DNA from: Nymphaea colorata
Taxonomy: Eukaryota; Streptophyta; Magnoliopsida; Nymphaeales; Nymphaeaceae
Direction of reading: 5' to 3'
Length of the DNA stretch: 64,000 bases
Assembly: GCF_008831285.2 (NCBI RefSeq)
Contig: NC_045138.2
Location: 35,269,115 to 35,333,114 of the forward strand
The notes beneath the pieces were generated by a model. The model was not told the DNA's origin. It did not search any database and saw only the letters and a program-made list of their open reading frames with translations. This document shows positions 24,179 through 37,746 of this stretch, piece by piece. Within the stretch, counting starts at the first letter, position 1; each line of letters opens with the position of its first letter. Made by a program: the position numbers and the translations under genes.

Positions 24179-27100
24179 ATTGGTGTTTAAGGCAATATAG
24201 GGAACCGCCGTAAAAATTTAGAGGTGTAGTGAAAACTGTTCAAGACGGTGGGAATCAATTTTCTCTGTCATACACCAAATTACATTCACAGAAATCACGT
24301 GGGCACATCAAAACCATGCAAGGACCTCAGTCTTGCTTGCAAGTCCGACCGGGTACTCACCTCCACCAATCTTCTCCGACTTGGTGTATCTCATGGGCGA
24401 GAAGGTAAGGAAACCCCATTCTTTTATTTTCCAATGATCTCCTCATTCTGAAAAAAGCACAGCGCACGCGCTGGATGATTCAAAAGGTAGCATCCTTTTT
24501 ATTCCGAAATCAAAAATGTCGATGTACTTACATAGTGGTTTCCTCAAGATGGTGGCATTTCTCGGAAGAAGGGTATTTTTTGCTCAGCGTCAATCGTTTT
24601 ACGCTCACAAAAAAGGAATCGGGTACCCGAAAAAGGATGGCACAGGCACGTAACCTTCTTCTGCAAGCACCGAAGCGTAAACTCACCGAAAAATGGTGGT
24701 GATCTAAACTAACAAAGGATTACCCACTCCATCGTGCAGATCTAATTCACATCTTTAGCGACGACGAAGGAGGAATTTCGCTGCAACAACCAAATCCCAA
24801 CGCATGAACGATGGTAACTGTTCAAAGAAAGAAGGAAAAGGCCAAAGAAAGAAACATATGGCAAGTTAAATCTCGTTTTCAATACAGGAGTAAGGGAGGG
24901 GGTAAGGCAAATCAATGGAATGCATCCAAAGAGGGGGGGGGGGAGCTTCACCAGAAACAGGCGTGGTTACTCTTCTATCCGAACAGCCCGCGATGGTCGG
25001 GCTGATCTGTGGTTCCGGTCTCTTGTGGGCCAACCATTTCCTTCTATTTCTCATTTCTGCCGCTTCATTGAGAAACCTTCAAGCGCCTACCGCAATTTCG
25101 CCACCATTTTGAAAAGAAACCTTCGACTTCTCTCGTACAGGTGTACGTTTTTCTAGTAATTGCCAAGAAGGAATCTGGTTTTGAGCGCGGCCAACCTTCC
25201 GCAGCAGAGGCAGAATTATCTCAGACCACTTACGCCTTGAGTTTGTGGAGCCTCCAAAATTCATACTTAAGCCCACCTGGAAAAAAGAAGGAAAGAAAAA
25301 GCGCTACAAGGAAAAGTCATTAATTTGTAAATAAGGAAAAATAGGCCTTTGATCTCCGAGTTTTTATGAATGCATGTTCTTCAAGTAATTTGAGAGTCGA
25401 GGTCTTCCCAGTACAATTAAAAATAGGCCGCCACTGGTATCCCTAATACAATTTAAAATAGGCAACTTGAATTAAAGGATCGCATACAAAAAAAAGTGAA
25501 ACAAGTGCCAGAGTAAACCATAGTTAGCATAAAAAATTATTGAAGTATCATTTAAATAACTCTCTCACTCTCTTCTAAAATAGATCTCGCTATTTCATGC
25601 TCTTCGTGTCAAGAGATTTTCTCCTTTTTCTCTCTCATCGAAGTGATGTAAGGGGCGATCTCAGCGCAATGAAGATGGAAGCGTGTGATTCGTGAAACCC
25701 TGCGGACAACGGCGGTATCGATGAAGCAGAGAGGATGATATTAATGTTAATATAGCTGGGGAGGATGGAATGGCACGGGCTGTCGACTATGCATGCCCAT
25801 GCAATTGGTGCTTACTTGAGGAGGCCAGTTGAGGGACAAACTGGAGCGGTTTTCAAAGGAACACATGACATGAGTTGGGTCGATTATCTTATCTGGGAAC
25901 AAAAGTGGTGGCAGGCAGTATCTTACTTATCACCCTTTCCCTTGGTTGGTTTGCCCTTTCACCTAGTGCAGTATCTGCAGTAAGCTTTGACACTTACGTG
26001 TAAAAATCAAGAGGAGGAGAATATGCATATCCTACCAGCTTCTCCATCTTACTGCATAAAATACAATAATAACGTCTGGTGACTGGTTCCATCTCAATGG
26101 CAGGGTTACAATGCCATCACTGTCTGATGTAAGTTGCTGATAGAAATCAAAATTTTTCTCGTCTCAGGAACAACAAGCACATTTTCAACTGTAGAAAATC
26201 CATGAGCAGTAGGAATGCTGCTAGCAGTCCCAACGTGGGTAATGGCCAATTTTGTACCATTTAATTTCAACCGCGATTTTGTTTCCGACCACTTGCTCTT
26301 TTTTCAAGCCTAGGAAAACCATAAATCATCCTCCGCCGTTTGGTGATGATCGAAGCCCCCCCTCAAGAGCTTGGAGCCACGTTGCGAGATTGATACATCT
26401 CTTTGAAGTGAGTAAAGCATCGGATGGTAGCACTGTTCTTGCTTTCCACAAAGTTTGGCATATAATTCCCTTTTCTAGAGATCAAATCATTTATTCCCAC
26501 TGGAGTTGCCCTATTATATTAATTGTTGTGTTTTTTCTAGATTGAATAAGTCCATGCCCACGATATGAAAGCTGGTTATAGTCACTTACTTTGACCACGT
26601 CTCTTTTATTTTTAAGTGACAAAAGGGTCATATGCTGATTTGTATTAGCGATGCATATTCTTGCATGCTTCATGTGTCCTTGAAATAATTTAACAAGACG
26701 ACTATAATTTGGGATCGGTGGTTTAGTCACAAAATATTCATAATCACTCCCTAATCCATTAAGAAGGAAAAAAAAAAAACTTCGTGTTCGTTAGTTTGGG
26801 GTTAACTATCCATAACCGTGTGAGTATTTTGTGGATCAAGAGGGGTTGGCATTATTGGGAATCAAAGAGGAAGTTTTGTGAATATGATATATACTTTGTG
26901 ATTTATTTATGATATATGCCATCTCCAAAATCCCCCAACAGCGTTAGTGCTGCCCGGGAAGCGGAATACCCGGGCAAACGGGGTTGCCACTTTCTTCTTT
27001 CTTGCTTTTTATGGGATGGAGAGGGGAGGGAGAGATGTAAATGTGGTACACTCACCAATTCCAGTAAATTTTTTATTTTTTTGATACCAATGAAATAAAT

Positions 27101-28345
27101 GAAGTTCACGGAAACAGTGGGACACCCAGCGCGAGTAATAGCAATGTCAGGGCATCACGTGACGCTTTACGGTGATTCGCACAAGTGAAGTGAGTAATAG
27201 GCGGCTTTCGTGGAGCAACCTCATTGAATCTTCAGTAGTTCATGAGTGAGTGAGTTTAAGCAGGCACCATGACCATGGCACTGGCACCAGAGGTCGAGGA
27301 ACGAATTGCGCAGCTCTTTCAAAACAGGAGGGGAAGGGCTATTTTCTTCCTCTTCTCGTCTCGCCGGGCCGCAAAACGAGCGGCCACCACCATTGCATTA
27401 ATTTACTCATCGTCAAGTGAAGGCCAACTTGAAAGTAGCTAGCCTAGTTGGAGACCTGAAACTGGCCTCCCCGACGTGTAAAGACCTGCCTGCTCAAGAG
27501 TCAAGAGCCCTGCGCCTCACTAGGGCCTTACTCTTCCTTGGCCATTAAAATGAAACAACAGCCACTGTCCTCCAGTTTGCAGGTCCAACTCAACTTAAAG
27601 CTGTCGCAGGCTTCTAATTGAACTGCCAAGCAGCTGCGGCAGTTATTGTCCAGCCACGTACGGTACAGTTGAATTAATAAGGTTTGTGCAACTTAAACTC
27701 GCTCCCATTTCCTCTGTTCTCGTTAACAAGGCACTCACCATCGCTTCCTTGCTCTGGTTCCTGCGGAAGCCAAAGCTCCAACTGTGCCAATGACCCGACT
27801 CCGACCTGTGGTTGAGCTGACTGGATGTGAACTGGGTGGGTTTACAGAGTGAAATGATCTTTTCTGCACTTAAAATAAAGAGACGTGAAAGAAATAGAAG
27901 TTCCAAAACGGAGCCTGCAGAATGCCCAGGGGCCTGGGGGCCGACAGACATCCATTTTGGTGGTGATCGACGACTCTGCGGCCTCACCACTCAAAGCGCG
28001 CGCCCAAGTAGTCAAGGTGGAGCCCATTGCCCAAGCAAGAGAGGGAAGGTGGGGAGCAAGGCACGAGCAGCCATGAATATCCCCGTCGAAGCGGCGAGAC
28101 TGCCCTCGTGCTCTGCGCCTGCGAGAAGACCTTCTTCACATGTCTCTCGGCCTCATTTTTTCAACCCGCCTTTATTGCCAAAATGACTTTACGATAACAG
28201 AAATTGAAAAAGGGAAACAAAAAAGGAAAACATCTCTACTCCTTCTCCCCTTTAAATGTCCCAATTTCCCATTGCTTCCGCCCCCTCCCCTCGCACATTC
28301 TGGAGTCTGAAACGCCCTCTTCCTCATCATCCAGATTCACCAGCC
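24179..28345. other. Intergenic, between divergent GT47 and GASA genes
   Basis: About 4.2 kb with the promoters of two divergent genes at its ends. I recognise no protein; frames such as 25765-25983 (+, 72 codons) and 27643-27990 (-) have no known domain. A short G-run lies near 24931-24940 and an 8-bp inverted repeat (TGCCCGGG/CCCGGGCA) near 26951-26977. Confidence 0.5.
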
Positions 28346-28975
28346 ATGACAAGGGTTGCTGGGCTCGTCTTCTTGTTACTTCTCCTCTTCTGCATTTTGG
28401 GATCCGAGGTGGTTCCTATCCACTCTGTTTTTGGCTCTGCTAATCGGGCCTTCCTTTCTGTCATTTTTTAGTTGTTTTTGTGGTTCCTTATGCTGTTGAA
28501 GCAGGTTGTGGCTGCGATGAGAGAAGGGGATGTAATGAATGTGCAGCATTCTCAGAAGGTAGCCTTTTTCCTTTTCCTGTTTTTTATTATTGCTAAAACT
28601 TGAACAGAAACTATAGACTGTTTACAATGTGCCTTTCTTTTTTAAATGTCTGGTGATATTATCTATAGAAATGAGGCGGTCTCAGTGGAACGCTGATTAA
28701 TTTCTCGTAATCTATGGAAAAATACTGGTACACTCAACCTCATGCAAGCATAGATGTAATCTTTTTCAAGTTCAACTTTTGGTTGGGCATGTTATTTTCC
28801 CTTCTCTTTCTCTCTCTCTCTCTCTTTTCCTTTTATATGTAGCATGTTTTGGTACTCTTTTCCTTTGATTAACCTCTTTTTATATTAAATATCAGCTGGC
28901 TCCAATAACGACTGCTTTTTTTTTTTTAATTGATAGGGGGGATATGGTCCTGGAAGCTTGAGGAGTTCCCGTATG

Positions 28976-29006
<31 letters not shown>

Positions 29007-30074
29007 GCACTACCGGAAAAGGGAAAAGCGGCCGGACCCACGGCCTGCTCAAGTTTGGGTTAATACGTGGAGCATCCACCATCTTTCGGAAATACAAGCC
29101 ACAGACCCCCACCATGGTCTCCAGTGACCTTAAATTATCAAAACTACTAAGTGCAAACATTTGTTAAAAATAAGACGGTGGCTGAACCAATGTCAGCCAT
29201 TGCTTCCTAGTCGGCCCGCTGTAGACAGAAAGAACTGAAACGGCCGTTTTGGATTTGCAAAGGCTGGTTGCGTTGCTCGGAATTTGAGCGCCCGCAAAAT
29301 TGCCTTGTTCAAGCAACATTATAGGCACCAAATATATACCTAAACCTTTTTTGGCTTTCTCAAGCGCAATGAATAATGATATCCTGCTGCAACACTTAAA
29401 ACTCGAGCCGTTCCCTATCTAAAATGCCTTTTACCATTCATGCAGCATTTTTCTCTGTGTCCCTGGTTTCCTAAATCATGAAATGCAGGAAAGGTTTAGT
29501 TAAGCTACGAGCTTCTCGCCTTCTACCTAATCAACCACCTGAATTTTCATTTCGCTTTTCTTTCGTGTGCTTAATTTCAGTGAACTTGTAAACCCCATTC
29601 TTGTCCCTCCCAAAGCGCAGCTTAATTTGTCTCATCATCCCCGAAACTATTATGGGTAAATTAACATGTATGCTTCACGTCCCTACCCGTATGATCTCGC
29701 GGGTCAAAGCAGTCAAAGTTGGATTTCGTTCGCCCATTTCCTTGGTTTCCTTTTTCAAGTCATGGTGTTGTTGCTTGTGAATTATAATATACTAAGTTCA
29801 AAGCCTCGTGATCCTTCTGTTGTTGGGAAGCCGTTTTTTGTGCCTCTGCGGTTGAATCTTGAATGTTTTCTGAATGTCAGAGTTATGTGCAGAGTGCCCT
29901 CATGAGTGCACGAGGAGATGCTCCAAGACACAGTATCACAAGGCCTGCATGTTCTTCTGCCAAAAGTGCTGCAGCAAGTGTCTGTGCGTCCCACCTGGCT
30001 ACTATGGCAACAAGCAGACCTGTGCTTGCTATAACAACTGGAAGACCAAGAGGGGTGGCCCCAAATGCCCTTGA
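28346..30074 (+). CDS. GASA/snakin family cysteine-rich secreted peptide
   Basis: Small secreted gibberellin-regulated (GASA/snakin) peptide, a family with roles in growth and defence. Exons 28346-28408, 28505-28558 and 29883-30074 join in phase 0 and give 102 residues. Exon 1 is a signal peptide (MTRVAGLVFLLLLLFCILG). Exon 2 is a short spacer (VVAAMREGDVMNVQHSQK). Exon 3 is the whole GASA domain, ending YYGNKQTCACYNNWKTKRGGPKCP, with the family spacing of cysteines (CxxxCxxxC, CxxxCxxCCxxCxC, CxC, KCP). I count 13 cysteines in exon 3 rather than 12; the extra one is in LCAEC at the start. The acceptor for exon 3 is the cagag form, two bases after the first AG, because only this keeps the frame. 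Intron 2 contains a CT microsatellite at 28975-29004. Confidence 0.92.
28801..28825 (+). repeat. CT microsatellite in GASA intron 2
   Basis: Run of CT dinucleotides with small interruptions. A second pure CT run lies at about 28975-29004 in the same intron. Confidence 0.85.
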
Positions 30075-33000
30075 ACAGATCACAGTCGGACTCATCTCCC
30101 TATTCTCCTACTACATCTCCTCTTGTTGCGTGTCTTATCTCTAATCAGTCACTTCGTAGGTGTTATCTATCTATCATATACATCCTAGGCGATCATCCTT
30201 TTGCGCTCGTGTTTTAGCCGTAGTGTTAAGTTTGGTTCATCCTACCGGTGTGGGGGACTGGGGAGCCAGGGGAGTGCAACCCGACGGTTTCGGGATTTTA
30301 GGCGGATGGCTTGTAAATCGACGGTTGCTATTCCTCTTCCGTTTCCTTGTGTGTCTGAAGTGGATTCCATTCTCGTGATCTTATTGTTTCCTTAGAAGTT
30401 GATCTGTTATGGTTGAATGCGTATATAGCACGACCGAGCATGTGCAGTGATGGCGTAAGTTGTGCGTTTGTTTTGATCAAAGCCGTAGGCTTTGGGAAGG
30501 TAGAGTTGTTGAACTGTTGCCCGTTCTTGTGGGGGGAAGAAGCATGTGGCTAAGTGTTCTCCTGTTGAACTAGAGAAAGATTTTACTCGCTCCGATGGTT
30601 GAAACTCAGTTGGTATGCTTTGTTTGGCTAGGAACGTAACCCCGATACGTCGTTCACTGCTGTTCGATCCAAGCTTTCGCACTTGTTGGATAAACGGAAT
30701 TGGCAGCGTCACGCTTTTCCATACATTCTAGGTTGAAAACTAGGGAAATATAAGGACCATGGAAAAGGCGAAGGATGAGCTAGGTTGGTGCTCGTGACTT
30801 GATTTGTGAGCTTTGTAACTAAAATTTGCTTGGATGGAGGATGCTTCTTGCTTCAACTTTGGCTCTTATCCCTCCAGGGCAAATGGTTTCTCAGACAAAT
30901 GTAAAGGTTTAATTAAAAACGAAAGGCGAAGAAATCCGCGCATTGCGTGGACCAGGAATTGCCCGGTTGTAATTTTGCAAACCGCCTTCTAAACGTCTTC
31001 TTCTTCTTCGAAAATTGAAGGTCAAGAAGTGATTTTTTGGATTTTATAGCTAAAGCTTGTTTATCCATCCCTAGATTAACTTATTTAGGTTTGGTATACG
31101 GCTTGGTAGTCTTGGTTACATTTCCAAATGAAAGAACCTAAAAAGTGTATGTGTGAGTTCGCAAGTGATATTCATATTTTGTTTTAAATATTTGAAGAAT
31201 GATTATTGAACTTTAACCTCTTAAGGTTTTTTTGGATTAAGGCTGCACCGCAATCTCATTCTGAAAATGGCCACATGTCTTAGTGACTTATTCCCACCAA
31301 CCTACGGGCATTCAGTAGGAAATTAAGCCTGCTGCCACTGAGGCGCTCGATTTTGCCTACGGTTGATTCAAACTCCTAGTGCTCCATCGACTGAGTTACT
31401 TACAAATGAGCAAGCTCTTTGAGCCGTTCACCTTTCATAGGAAATTAATGGATATGAAAGAGTAGGCTCTCTTTTTAGTGTGGGTTACAGCGCAATGCTA
31501 AGAAATGAAGTGTTGCCGCTTACGTGCTAAATGCAAGTCATACAACCCCTCGGTGGCCTAGCGTTTTTCTAAATCTGCTCAGACAATGGAAATTAATCCC
31601 CCGTCCAAAATGTAGCCTGTCCCCAGGAAAATGGATATCGTTATCAATTTGCATTAGAAAACAAACATTTACAAGAATGGGGGGGGGTAAATGGTACCCG
31701 CCAAAATGGTTAGTACCAATGCCCATCATTTACCTTTTATAGAAAAGGATCCCTAACAGTTGAGACTTTTTGAAGTAAAAATATGAGGGGGTTGGGTGTG
31801 GTGGTCACTATTCAATTACACCACCGCACATCTACTGTGCATTAGTTCCTGAGGGCTAAAGCCTTTCATACTCCACTCCTGCTTCAGCATTTCGTTTCTA
31901 TACTGTTGGGTGCGGTGTCTAACACAACTCTCGCTCGATACTGACTGCTCTACCTTGCAAACGAGAATCTGCCCATTTTCGAAAGGGAACGAACTGGACT
32001 CTTCGTTCAACCAAACAAGAGCTAATACTTGTTGAAGGAAGCCTCGAGGAGAGTAGCGTACCGGGTGGGGCTGGTGGCATGTTAACAGCACGTCATCGGT
32101 TCCATCCTTACGGGGCTCTACTCTCCTGTGCATCAAGTTGAAAGAAAGTACTGTCACTCCATCCCAGGAAGGAAGCTTAATTTGGCCCTCTAAATCTGAT
32201 ACTGCACTCAGCCAAGAGAAGTAGGAGCTGAGCGCACACAATCCCGCAAATTTCAGTTATTTTTGCATTGGTGGTCTCCAACAATTACTAATTTCATATG
32301 TATAGGTGCCCCTTCATTATTTGCTTAGAGCATTTTTACGATTTTATTTTGTGCAAGTTTTTCTGAATTGCTGCTCCTTAGTCAAAACTTGCTAGCTCTG
32401 CTACTAAGTGGAAGACGCTTTTGCCCTACAAATTTGTACATAAAATTCCAGGGTTTCAGCATGGTGTCCGGTGATAATGTTGCCTAAGATTTTCATCCTG
32501 CAATCAAATGGAGAACACACTCTAAATACAATTAATCTTGCGCAAAGATAGAAGGGCTTGCTAAAAGGACAGAGTTCAAGGACAGAACACATGCAGAAGC
32601 ACGATCGTCTAGCTCTGGAAACCCATCTGCGTTTTCGACTAAAAGCTCGCTAGGGTCTTTTGAAGAACCAAGAACTTAACTGACGGGCAGTGGAGGGACC
32701 CAGCTCCTAGGATTAAAGCGTCACCCGTCCGAGTTTATTTCGTTTATTCAATTGTCGCGTAGGGCCACCAAAGAGGAGCGTTATAAGAAGATGCATCAAT
32801 TATTGGTGTCCATCTCGAAGGAGGATTACTTTTATGATCCTAACATGGTAACTCTACCCTGGATCTCACTCCTAGCTAGGCCGATTACTATATAGCAGAA
32901 AAGCTAAGAAATAGTACATCGCAATGTCTTCAGGATAATTAGTTCTATTATTTCCTTATATATGGTATGGGGCCGACCGTATATACTAAAAGCAAGAACA

Positions 33001-36000
33001 ATAACTAGTACTGAACATCACAAATGAACAGAAGTAACAGTAGGTCAGAAATATCTATGTTTGTCCAGGAGACTTAGTGTGATCAACTGGATAGATCGCA
33101 CTAAGCCCTTGTAAGGTGAAAGAGTGCAAACCGAAACGGGAAGCTGAAGGAGACAAGCTGGGTCACAATAGAATCAAAAGTTTGCTGCTTTTTCTTCTTT
33201 TTACGCCCCATCAAAGCTCACCACCAATTCTTTAGGTAAAAAGAGGCGTATGATTCATGTGCCAACAAGTTCATATGCCAATTTAATGAAAGAACAACTA
33301 TAAGGGTACCGAAGCTGACTCGCCTTCAGCGGCTGTGTTTGTTATTAACTTGTGGGGCACTTGGGCTGCACTTCAACCCTTCACTGTTCTTGGACTTTAG
33401 CGATGCCAGTTGATGTCATGAATCCATCAAAGCTACGCCAAAGATTTGATATGGTCGTCTTTTTGCAAAAAAAAAAACAAACACACGGTAGGGGCATAAT
33501 GAACTACCATTACTTTGAGCTCCATAGGCCTGATGCTGCATATGGTCCCAACTTACAATCACTCCTTTCGTTTTTGACAAATATACAATTTAAAAGTAGC
33601 ATGTTGCTTATCAAATCACGTCTTTCCATGTTCTCCGCAATCAAGTGCGAATCAATATGCCATGAATTTGTTTAAAAATCCACGGGGCCCTGGCCGACGA
33701 CGGGCTGAGGGGTGTAACCACCCACTGATGAATTGCTAAGAGTTGGTGAGGATGAAATGACCTTAAGATTTTAAAATAACAAAAAGCAAAACAGAAGGGG
33801 AAAAAGAGAAACTTTGATGGCCCGAAACAAATGAGCAAAACAGTGCGGCACTGCTTTTGCAGCTTATGCTTTCCCAGAAAACACATAATTAATAAGTTAA
33901 AACACATGGAATAAAATAACAAATAAGAAAACATGCTTACACAATTTAGGGAGGAACTTTAAAGAGTCAATTTGATTACTTTCCACTCATCACTCACTGT
34001 CAATTTGTTTCCTTCGTTCCTGAATCTGATATTGCTCGTTAAAGCACTCGCAACAGGGCAACGGCAGCAAGAATAATTCTTGTTATTTTCAGCAAGCGCA
34101 AGCGCGCTTTAGCTAGATCGCTTCATGCCCCATAGTTGGTTCTTTTGATCATTCGGACTCCCAACAATTTGAACAGTATGACTATGATGGTCAAGCAAGC
34201 CAGCATTTCTTTCCCTACCAAGCGTGGAAAAGCAGATCTGCTTCCGTGCAAACTATATGATCTCTTCAAGCTTGCAATTAGAAAGCAGAGCATTGAGCAC
34301 GCGTGTCTCCAAACATATTCGATAATCGAAGATCATGCATGAAAAGTTTTTTCACTTGGAGCACCATGCACTGATAGGATGCCTCTCAACAGCCACGTTC
34401 TCGTCCAGGCTTCGAAAAAATGGCAAATTTGCATGGGATTTCGAGTGAGAATGTGAAGCTTAAGATCCACACGGTGTCAGTAGACATGTACTGGAATTAT
34501 GGGACGAGAGTTGGTCGGTTGAGGGCCTCGAAAGCTGGAATACTGGACATGAATAAATTTTGAACATCCATGTCTTTTCCCGATAGAAAATTAAGAATGG
34601 CGATAAAAGTCCTTTTCCTTTTGAATAAATATTCATGCAACAACCAAGGATAAAACGCAATTTATAACTTGGTCCCAGGCAGACCATGCACCATTAGGTT
34701 TGAGATCGTCGGCCGTAATTTCTCAATATTAATTAAGTCCGTTCAGAGGAACTGTACGGACGAAATCTAGATGTTAAATATATTCGAGTAATTAACTATA
34801 ACACAGTTTGTTTTGTTTTCAGTAGAACAGGAAATGAAAGGAAGCGCGCGGCCAATCGATGTAGTGGAGATAAAACTAATAAAAGGTGGCCTCCTAGCTA
34901 GGGTAGGATCAAGATATATGTGAAACTGGGCAAATGATGATTCATGCAATGGAAGCCAAAAATAATTAATTGTTGTTAACGCTTATATTGGCCGCTAACT
35001 TGGAACCAGCACTTAGTTAATGCCCACAATATCTTCTTGAGGAGACAACATGTTGCGAGAACAAAGATGTGCTAATTAAGTTGCTTTTGTGATCTGCTGC
35101 CCTTAATTAATCAACAATATTCTTCTTTCAGGTCTCCATCCACTAACATGGAAAATATAACCAAAAGCAAAAGCACTTAGCACGTTCGATAGTCAAATGT
35201 GGGCTCCCTATATCAAGGAATTATGCAAAGCTTGTATATCTAGTGCATGGATTCCTTACTTTCTTGTACATTTTCTTTTAAAGCGATTAATTTGAAGTCT
35301 AGTGGCCGCTTTTGCTGAAATCAGCAGGGACAGACCCATCGCGGATTCCGCCGAACATTAAGTTGTTAAGTGCGATACATTCCTCCGACGCTAAAGGACT
35401 CGACGAAGAGTTTGGCATCTAACATCGAGTCAATTAGAAGTTAAAGTAGAGATCGAGTCGATACAGAAGTCGTTGGGGCATCTGCGGATTTTACCCAATG
35501 GTTGACTAAATGAGTTAACGTTTCTGGTGGCCAAGCAAGTAACAAATAAGCACCAGCAAACACGATGGCTGTGGTCGGAGAAACTCAACCATTTGCCGCA
35601 AAAGGCACACGTACCCTCTGTCTTCTAACCTTGAGTCAATACCCATTGGTTGAGATCATATGCTGAAAAAAGCAGTGCACGAATATTTATTTTGTAATTG
35701 TAATGTGGCAAAAGTAGGAAATTTTTTTAAGTATTGGGAGAGGCGGAATTATGGACGCGGGGAATATATGAAGGAAAAGTTGAAGTGGTGGTTTTGGAAG
35801 ATTATTGTCCTCGCTTTCATTTTTAAACTATATATATCGTGTGGTGGTAGATTTTGTTTGCCTGATAGTGACCCTTGTGCTAGCTTTTATGGTGATGATA
35901 ATTCTGTGCATGCTTGGAGATTGTATCAGGTGAAGCTTTTGACCCTTCAAACCGACTCCCCTCTAAAGTGGTTTTTAGTCCATCTTTGCTACCCTTTTCA

Positions 36001-36709
36001 GAACGTTCGTTTAGTTGGCCATGAGGAGATTTTGCAGATATGAGTTGGAAAATGGAGGCTCTCGCGAGACCCGCTGTGTTATCAAGCATCACTTCAAGCG
36101 CCTGCAGTTTGGTTTTCTACTAACTGATAAACAAAATACATAGCATCTGCCGCCTCGCCTTCAACCAAGTTCAGTTATTCACAGAGACCACGTTGGTTGG
36201 TTTAATTTGAAGTACTCGGGACACTTGCTAGCCAGAACAAATATGCGGGAAAAGCTTTGTACCCGACCAGTGAAGCACCCAACTGCTGCCCCTCCCGGAC
36301 AACTGGTTCTGGTGCAGCTTACAGTATATAGATAGGAATTAGGATGAAGAATGTATATAAACTGTCGTCTACGGACTTAACTTCTACCATACGAGAGAGA
36401 GGGAGATAGAATGTTCACTTAAACGGTTTACCACACACACACATATATATATATATATTCTTCGCTGATAACTTGGTTTGTTTCATGATAACTAGTATAT
36501 ATACCATATCAATTTAAATTGAAATCCAATATGGTTGGATCGAAATCAACGTACGGTGCATGATTGTTATAGAACTAAGCATGTCAAATCACAAGCATTT
36601 CAATATGTTGCGGTCGATCCTACACATAAAATTGTAAGCAGAAAAGTTAGCTGGATATATGTCATACATGAGTCAACTTTTGACCTGGAAACTAGATATA
36701 TGGAGATCT
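30075..36709. other. Long intergenic region
   Basis: About 6.6 kb without a gene I recognise. The longest frames are 31816-32241 (-, 141 codons) and 35660-36043 (+, 127 codons); neither shows a known domain. The first lies in sequence of somewhat higher GC than its surroundings. The beginning is 3' UTR of the GASA gene. Near 36434-36456 there is a short AC/AT microsatellite. Confidence 0.5.
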
Positions 36710-36879
<170 letters not shown>

Positions 36880-37234
36880 AAGGAAAGACATGCATGCAAG
36901 GAATGAAATAGAAAGTTGTTCCTTAGAGAGGAGGTGACATTGTACTCATCCCAATCCCAAATCACCACCAACAGATGAAAAAAGCAGGAATCAGACCGGT
37001 TAAAGTAGACAAGTGCCCATCGGCACCATTATGGCGGGTCCACCTTCCCCCTCCCCTCTGACCTTCGCTAAATTCTATATTCCTGTTACCCATCGCTCAA
37101 TCCCTAAAACTGTAAACTGACGCCACATCTCGCTTTCTCCTCTACATTATTTGTCGTTATTCTTCATCGAAATTACCAACACAGAGAGAGAGAGTGAGTG
37201 AGAGAGAGAGAGACTCCCAGACACTTCTCTCTAC

Positions 37235-37244
37235 TTTATATAAA
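37235..37244 (+). promoter_or_regulatory. TATA box of the mini zinc finger gene
   Basis: TTTATATAAA, a strong TATA element about 215 bases upstream of the preferred start codon. It lies downstream of the ATG at 37198, which argues against using that codon. Confidence 0.65.
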
Positions 37245-37273
37245 GCCCAAGGCTTTCAATGACGGGGTGAGTC

Positions 37274-37330
37274 ATGCAGCAAATATCCTCGAAATTAACT
37301 TGGAGCTTCTCATCCAACCTATGCCAATAG
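37274..37330 (+). other. Upstream ORF of 18 codons in the mini zinc finger leader
   Basis: The first ATG after the TATA box opens an 18-codon frame ending TAG at 37328-37330. It overlaps an ATG at 37321 that is in frame with the main protein. It could lower translation of the main frame or shift initiation; this is inference. Confidence 0.5.
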
Positions 37331-37458
37331 CTGGTTTATTTCATCCTCCATCTCAATTTCAAAGGAGACCCAAGAACGCAACTTGTCCTTTATCGGAGAA
37401 TCAGGTTTCTCAGGGCGGACCAACCAACGGCCATAGACTCCTCCTCCCTTATAATAAC

Positions 37459-37746
37459 ATGAGGTCTCAAGAATCCCAAAAGCTGAATGGGGAGTCACCG
37501 ATGAAGAAAGCCAACGTCTCCACTGCTAAGAAGGGAGTCAGGTACAGGGAATGCAGGAAGAATCACGCTGCCAGTATTGGCGGCTATGCGGTTGATGGCT
37601 GCAGGGAATTCATGGCTAGTGGGGAGGAAGGAACAAGCGGCGCTCTCAAATGCGCTGCTTGCAGCTGCCACAGGAGTTTCCACAGGCGGGAGGCTGAAGA
37701 AGAGAGCTTTTGCGACTGTTCTTCGAAAACTACTGCAAAGAAATGA
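37459..37746 (+). CDS. Mini zinc finger (MIF) protein, ZF-HD-type zinc finger only
   Basis: A 95-residue protein consisting almost only of the ZF-HD zinc-finger dimerisation domain: [33 protein letters not shown], then [16 protein letters not shown], with the C/H zinc ligands in family positions. No homeodomain follows; the protein ends about 17 residues after the finger. Known MIF proteins lack DNA binding and act by forming inactive dimers with ZF-HD homeodomain factors, affecting hormone responses and floral meristem termination. The gene is intronless, as is usual for the family. The frame is open upstream: an ATG at 37321 would give 141 residues and one at 37198 would give 182. I chose 37459 because its length fits the family and 37198 lies upstream of the TATA box. 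Confidence 0.9.
   Translation: MRSQESQKLNGESPMKKANVSTAKKGVRYRECRKNHAASIGGYAVDGCREFMASGEEGTSGALKCAACSCHRSFHRREAEEESFCDCSSKTTAKK

Noticed and set aside
28510-28558. Cysteine-rich reading GCDERRGCNECA of GASA exon 2 in another frame
   Set aside because: Only the frame VVAAMREGDVMNVQHSQK joins exon 1 and exon 3 in phase 0.
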